Origin: Cyprinodon diabolis
Taxonomy: Eukaryota > Chordata > Actinopteri > Cyprinodontiformes > Cyprinodontidae
NCBI GenBank assembly: GCA_030533445.1
Contig: CM060076.1
Location: 26,708,603-26,772,602, forward strand
Direction of reading: 5' to 3'
DNA: 64,000 bases
Made by a program: the position numbers and the translations under genes. Each line of letters starts with the position of its first letter. Position 1 is the first letter of the stretch. Shown here piece by piece: positions 59,501 to 64,000 of this stretch. The notes below the pieces were generated by a model, which saw only the letters and a program-made list of their open reading frames with translations, searched no databases and had not been told where the DNA came from.

Positions 59501-62500
59501 CCATTTAAGCTTTTTTTTTTTTTTTTGTACAAGCTATCATTGTAGACTTTGACCAATGCCTCTGTTTTGCCCTTTAGTTAATGACTTCTTCCTCCCTTTC
59601 CATCCAGGCTATGGATCAGTGATCCAGATGTACCCAGGAGGTGGGCCTGTGCGGGCGGGGATGGAGTGTTTTGGCTTCCCTGCACATTTTCACGATATGC
59701 TGCATGAGTTTCCAATCTGCCATGTCAACGCTTTGCTGGCAGGGAAGCTGGACACCAGTGCCAAAGATCCCACTGAAGGTTGGGCATTTTCTTTTTTTGA
59801 TTTTATGTTAGACAGAATTTCTACAAATTAATGCTCAGTTGCCATTGCTAACCAAGATTTTTTTTTTTTTTTAACCTTTTTCAGCCCTGCCCAAATGTTC
59901 CTAAACAGAGCCTATTATTATACAGCTACACTTGTTAATGCATGTCATTTGAAGTTTGTGTAATAGGCAGATGGAAAATAAAGATATATTTATATCCTAA
60001 TTGTAGGATATAAAAAAAACATACTTTTTTCCTCCCTTCTCAGTTATATAGATGTATATAACATATTTCAATGGCAAGAAAATTCAAAGAAGAAAGGACA
60101 TTGAAGTGGCATAGAATAGATGTAACTAGAATGAAAGTGGATGATTAAAATAGGAGATATATTAACATAAGGATAAAATGCTTGATTTAAAAACTTAAAA
60201 AAGACATTACTGTGTGAATAGTCAGTATCTTACCTCTAGTGATCAAAATACCCTCTGTTAGATAACTATGATGACTTTGAGGTGGTTTATTTCTTACATG
60301 CACCCGTTTGGTGTTAAGGAAAAAGCCCCTTTTAATATGTTTTAGTCTCTTTTTATTTATTTGTTTTCAGAACTGGTTAGCTGAACTTTACATTTCCAAA
60401 TCCTCACTCGGTTCATGTACTGATTGTGTAGCTTTACTCTCTATTCCAACCATTGCAGGGGAAAAGCAGGTGAAAGTGGCTGCAGAGGAGGAGCAGAACC
60501 AGCCTGAGGCAGAACAACAGGAGGGGAGTCCACAGGAGGAGAATATGGAGATAAACACTGGTGATGATGTGGGCCAAGACCCGGAGAAACTGGAGAAGGA
60601 GAAACGGCAAGAAGCAAAGGTATCTCTAATGTTAAGTGTTATCACTTTCTGTTAAAATGGTATTTGTTATATCAGTTAAGATATTTTTCTACCTTTTAGG
60701 CTCAAGAAAGAAAGGAGAAGTTAGAAGAGAAGAGAAGGAAGTTGGCGGCTGCAGCTGCCCTGCTGGAAGGCAGGAATGCTGATGGGTTGGTCTTGGATTA
60801 TTTGCGTCTGCATTCAGAATAGTTTATCTACATCACCCTGCTGCTCTCTGCATCATTCTCTTGTGTCCACTTTAATCAGTGATGGGTAGTAAAAAAAAAG
60901 CCATGGAGGAAAAAAATTATGAGTGATTAAATCATTAACTGTCCATAATAGTCATAAAAATAATTAGCCTTAAGCTTGATGTGGAGTGATTACTGTGCAG
61001 AGCTCGGCCAAGGTGAACAAATTGATTTCTTTGCAGTTAACTCCCACATAAGATAAAAGACTTTCTACCTTTTAAGATTGATGGCAGAGCTATAAGAAGG
61101 TGACATCTGCAGCACAAGTACAACTATTGATTTTGTTTGCTCATAGACTTCTCTATATCATTGAAGCTTTACAGTAGGCAATAAACAATACACAGAGAAC
61201 AGTTTTCGAATTAGCCCTAAATCAGCTTTTTCTATAGAATCTAATCCAGCTATAAAGACTCATTCTGTGTGGACAATGCTGCTTGAAGCCCTGATGAGCT
61301 CAATTACCAATTTGCCTTTCTGTACTTTTCCAATTAAAGAATTTGCTGTTCACATAGCTTTCTTTTGTTAGACATATTTGCTTTATCATCTGTTTTTTTC
61401 ACACTTGCAGGTTGGTGATAGCAAGTCAGTTTCACCCTTCTTCTCTTCTTTTGGGCTTGCTTAAGTTCCTCGCCCCATCTCGGCCTTTTGTAGTCTATTC
61501 TCAGTACAAAGAGGTAAGAGAATGTTGCCTTTTATTTTATTTGTTCAGAGTAAATGGTTGCCAAACATTTTTCCTCAGGGTTATAGAGCTTTGCAAAGAT
61601 TCTTTTATTCCATAAACTTGAAGCATTGTGATGTAGGGATGGTTCTTTAAGCATTACAGGGAAGCTGGTAAGATATGATAGTAAGGGGCTGTAGCTAGAT
61701 GCAGGACAATACAAATGGAAAACCTGATAGAAGCTGCAAAAGAACAGATTTGGGCTGAGGTTGAACATCTAGTAGGATAACAGCCCCAAATATACATATT
61801 TATATGTAACACAAAGCAAACATTAGCAAGAAACACCACAGCCACACTCTGCTGTACTGACTGGTGTGTGGTGGGTACTTGATGGAGAGGAAGTGGTGCT
61901 AGACACTCAACTGGCTAATCACACTGGCTGGCATTAGTTTCCCTTTTCCGTCCCTCTGACAGATAATGTGGGAAATGCTACATTTTGTCACAAGTTGTAG
62001 AAAACTGATATGCTCGACTATAAATGAGAGCTGGGTGATTTGGCTGAAAAATCTAATCTGTTAACCTTAATTTTCATATAAAAAATGATAAATGACATAA
62101 GTTATTTTAAAATCTACCATTTTTTTCAACCATCTCCTCTGGGAGGTGACCTTCATTTGAAGAGTAACCAAATTTAAGCTAAGAAAGTGCTTGTAAAATA
62201 ATTCTTCTTCACAACAAACAATGAAAATATCAAAAATGAAATGTTTGCAGCTAGCGGTGTTGCGCAGTCAGCTTGTATATCAGTTATAGTTGCAAATCTA
62301 AGAACAAAAAGTGACAACCTGATTCACCCATTGGTGGGAAAAAACTATGTAGACTGTGTAGCCTTTAGTTTTCCTAATGTTTTCAACTTTGGTTTAGTGT
62401 TAGGTTTTTGGATCTCTTCAACGTCTTTGAGGTTGTATTTAAAGCCCCTGTCACAATGACAATTTAGCCAGTGTATTCCTGATGTACCAGAATCTTCTAA

Positions 62501-63709
62501 AACGCTGTCATACGCTGGGCATATACAAAGAGCATTTATAATGAGTCCAGAACTTTTGTCCAACGACAGCCTAACTTATGCATAACGCCTGGCAGCGTAA
62601 TGCCCATGAAATGATGCACAGGCCAGTGTCCTAAGGGGGGCAGCGATGCACCCGGAGGCGCCCAGCCTTCATAAAAAGATTTCTTTGATTGCCGTATTAA
62701 CCTAACTGCTGTTTACCACCCGCCAAAAAAGAAATAAATATGTAAATAAAAAGTAAAAGAAAGAAGGTTTGCAGTCAGAGCAGATTCAGTGTCATGTCTG
62801 CTAGGAAGTTTGTTGATCGTGGCCTTGGTGCGTGAACGCAGGGAGGATCCATCACACTCACCTTTGCGGTCACCCTACAACTGGAACAGAGTCAAATTGG
62901 TTTGATCATGCTGATGTTGGAGGATAGCTAGTATGTATTCCTGTCTCAGCCGGATCCTCCATCTCTTGTAACGTCTGTTCACCATGAAGTCTGGAGGATT
63001 ACAGATGCTTCCACTTATGAACCCCCCTTTATACCAAAACGCTGCCAATATGCGATTTTACAGTAGCTGTAAGTTAGAAAGATGTTCAGCAGTCGTCTGG
63101 AACACGTCAAATACGTTGATATGCATTGGAGATAAGTTCTCGATAAGTTACGCATAAGTTATGCACAAGTTACTCATAGGTTTTGGATAAGCTAGACACA
63201 ACGACTTATGACGAACTTACACTTAACGATCTCATAACTTAACTGTAACTTATGGCCCACGTATGAGCATATGCTGGCGTATGCCAGCGTACTTCAGTGT
63301 GCTCATAACTTACACAAAACTGACCCGTAAGTTATCCACTGTACGGCAGCGTTTTAACCAGATTTTCCGTACATCAGGCATACGCTGACAGAATCGTCAA
63401 GGTGTGACGGGCTTAATGGGACAATGAGGATCAGTCGTGTTTCTCATTGTTGTTAAAGGTTTTCTGTGTGTCCTGCAGAGTATCTGTGATTCTAGAATGT
63501 CTTCTCTATTGAAAGCAGAAAATCCCCTAATAAGAGACCTGCTGCTTGTTTTTGTTTTTTTTAATACCTCTGTTTTAGTCATTTATAGTCTTTGTTGTTT
63601 TTTCTTTTTCTGACATCTGCAGACACTTATTGAGTGCTACACAAAACTCAAAGAACAAGGTGGGACTGTCAACCTCATGATCACAGATACCTGGCTCAGG
63701 CATTACCAG
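56556..63709 (+). CDS. trmt6: tRNA (adenine58-N1)-methyltransferase non-catalytic subunit, 3' partial
   Basis: TRMT6 pairs with TRMT61A; the heterotetramer makes m1A at position 58 of tRNAs, TRMT6 giving tRNA binding. Exons: 56556-56659, 56778-56908, 57712-57821, 58986-59077, 59174-59257, 59344-59468, 59608-59778, 60459-60619, 60700-60785, 61411-61513 and 63623-63709, with consistent phases; 418 codons. Landmarks are IKEGDHIVLKRGDVYKAVQI near the N-terminus, FEKQWILLDNVVGH, IVDDGKSQKLT, AQDKYIKKKKKK, DTCAGLVLGAIMERMGG, MYPGGGPVRAG, a long acidic linker (exon 8), ALLEGRNADG, APSRPFVVYSQYKE and TDTWLRHYQ. The human protein is 497 aa, so roughly 80 residues lie beyond the window. The donor of exon 6 is GC, not GT. 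Exons 4 and 5 meet within the lysine run. Confidence 0.95.
57023..57369. mobile_element. 347-bp hAT-like MITE in trmt6 intron 2, TSD GTATCGAT
   Basis: The left end AAGGCTGAAACAATTAATC and the right end AATTGTTAGTCACAGCCCTG are imperfectly inverted. Exact 8-bp duplications GTATCGAT flank it at 57015-57022 and 57370-57377. Many ATTAATCGATTAAT-type palindromes mark this widespread fish MITE family. Confidence 0.85.
59469..59470 (+). other. non-canonical GC splice donor (trmt6 intron 6)
   Basis: Exon 6 must end at 59468 to join the next exon in phase as MGGYGS. The intron then starts GCAAGT and ends CATCCAG at 59607. The next possible GT (59473) would break the frame. The rest of the donor matches the strong consensus expected for GC-AG introns. 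Confidence 0.85.
62442..63414. mobile_element. ~0.97-kb non-autonomous DNA transposon in trmt6 intron 10
   Basis: The left end AGCCCCTGTCACAATGACAA and the right end TCAAGGTGTGACGGGCTT are inverted matches. They continue as CCTGATGTAC on the left and GTACATCAGG on the right. TTAA is found at both outer edges, possibly a TTAA target duplication. No transposase frame is present. Internally, many variants of ATAAGTTATG and its complement occur, near 63130-63260. A one-ended relative lies at 18655-18840. Confidence 0.7.
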
Positions 63710-64000
63710 GTAAATACTTGTATCCTGAATATTAGGCCAAAATCCACTTTACTGTTCATTTTTATTAGAAAAATACATTCTGTCCATCTATCTGTTTGTC
63801 CATCCCCTAATCAGTCTGTTCCTTTTATCAGTTGCCTATCCATTAACACATTTGGCCATTTATTTATTCTTTCATTAAACAATCTATTAATCCTTTTGTC
63901 GTCCTAACTGTAGATTTGCCAGTCTTTTAATCTCTCCATGAGTCCTCATGTTAATCTTTCCTTTTATCTTCATTCATTGTCACGAGTAGAATAAAAATTT
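63710..64000. other. trmt6 intron 11 (partial)
   Basis: The sequence begins with the donor GTAAAT and continues as T-rich intronic sequence with CCATCTAT-type words up to the window edge. Confidence 0.7.

Overview
This is vertebrate nuclear DNA, almost certainly from a teleost fish. The two real genes are intron-containing orthologues of vertebrate single-copy genes. The intervening DNA is full of transposon families typical of fish: hAT elements and hAT MITEs with 8-bp target duplications, Tc1/mariner, PIF/Harbinger, Rex-like and L1-like LINE relics, and tRNA-derived SINEs. No operons, rRNA, CRISPR array or prokaryotic feature was seen.

Layout. Positions 1-3865 hold no recognisable gene, with a C-rich block around 1250-2560. 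Positions 3874-10090 are one 6.2-kb hAT transposon with a perfect 8-bp target duplication (GGTGTCAT). It carries a decayed transposase on the minus strand, a second convergent decayed ORF of unknown family on the plus strand, and a GC-rich 56-bp minisatellite near one end. Positions 10100-14100 contain PIF/Harbinger remnants (nuclease C-terminus and Myb/SANT-like partner) and a 1.9-kb fold-back hAT-like palindrome. Positions 14700-22930 are a transposon graveyard: LINE and L1 fragments, a LINE split by nested MITEs, and a Tc1/mariner copy whose transposase frame is broken only by two TGA codons. Positions 23000-43000 are a gene desert with scattered SINEs, a perfect short hairpin at 28327-28375, a Tc1-type MITE, and a multiplied repeat at 41660-43080.

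Genes. fermt1 (kindlin-1) is complete on the plus strand: 15 coding exons (44764-53368), 671 codons, with the integrin-binding QW pair preserved. About 3.2 kb downstream in the same orientation, trmt6 (non-catalytic subunit of the tRNA m1A58 methyltransferase) starts at 56556. Its first 11 exons (418 codons) lie in the window and the last part runs off the right edge. One trmt6 intron uses a GC-AG donor. The two genes are functionally unrelated (integrin activation and tRNA modification). In human the same pair lies in 20p12.3 with BMP2 nearby, so the gene-free left part may be part of the desert between bmp2 and fermt1; that is inference.

The least explained items are the second ORF of the large hAT, its 56-bp array, the fold-back palindrome and the amplified repeat at 41660-43080. 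No convincing wholly new biological system was found.
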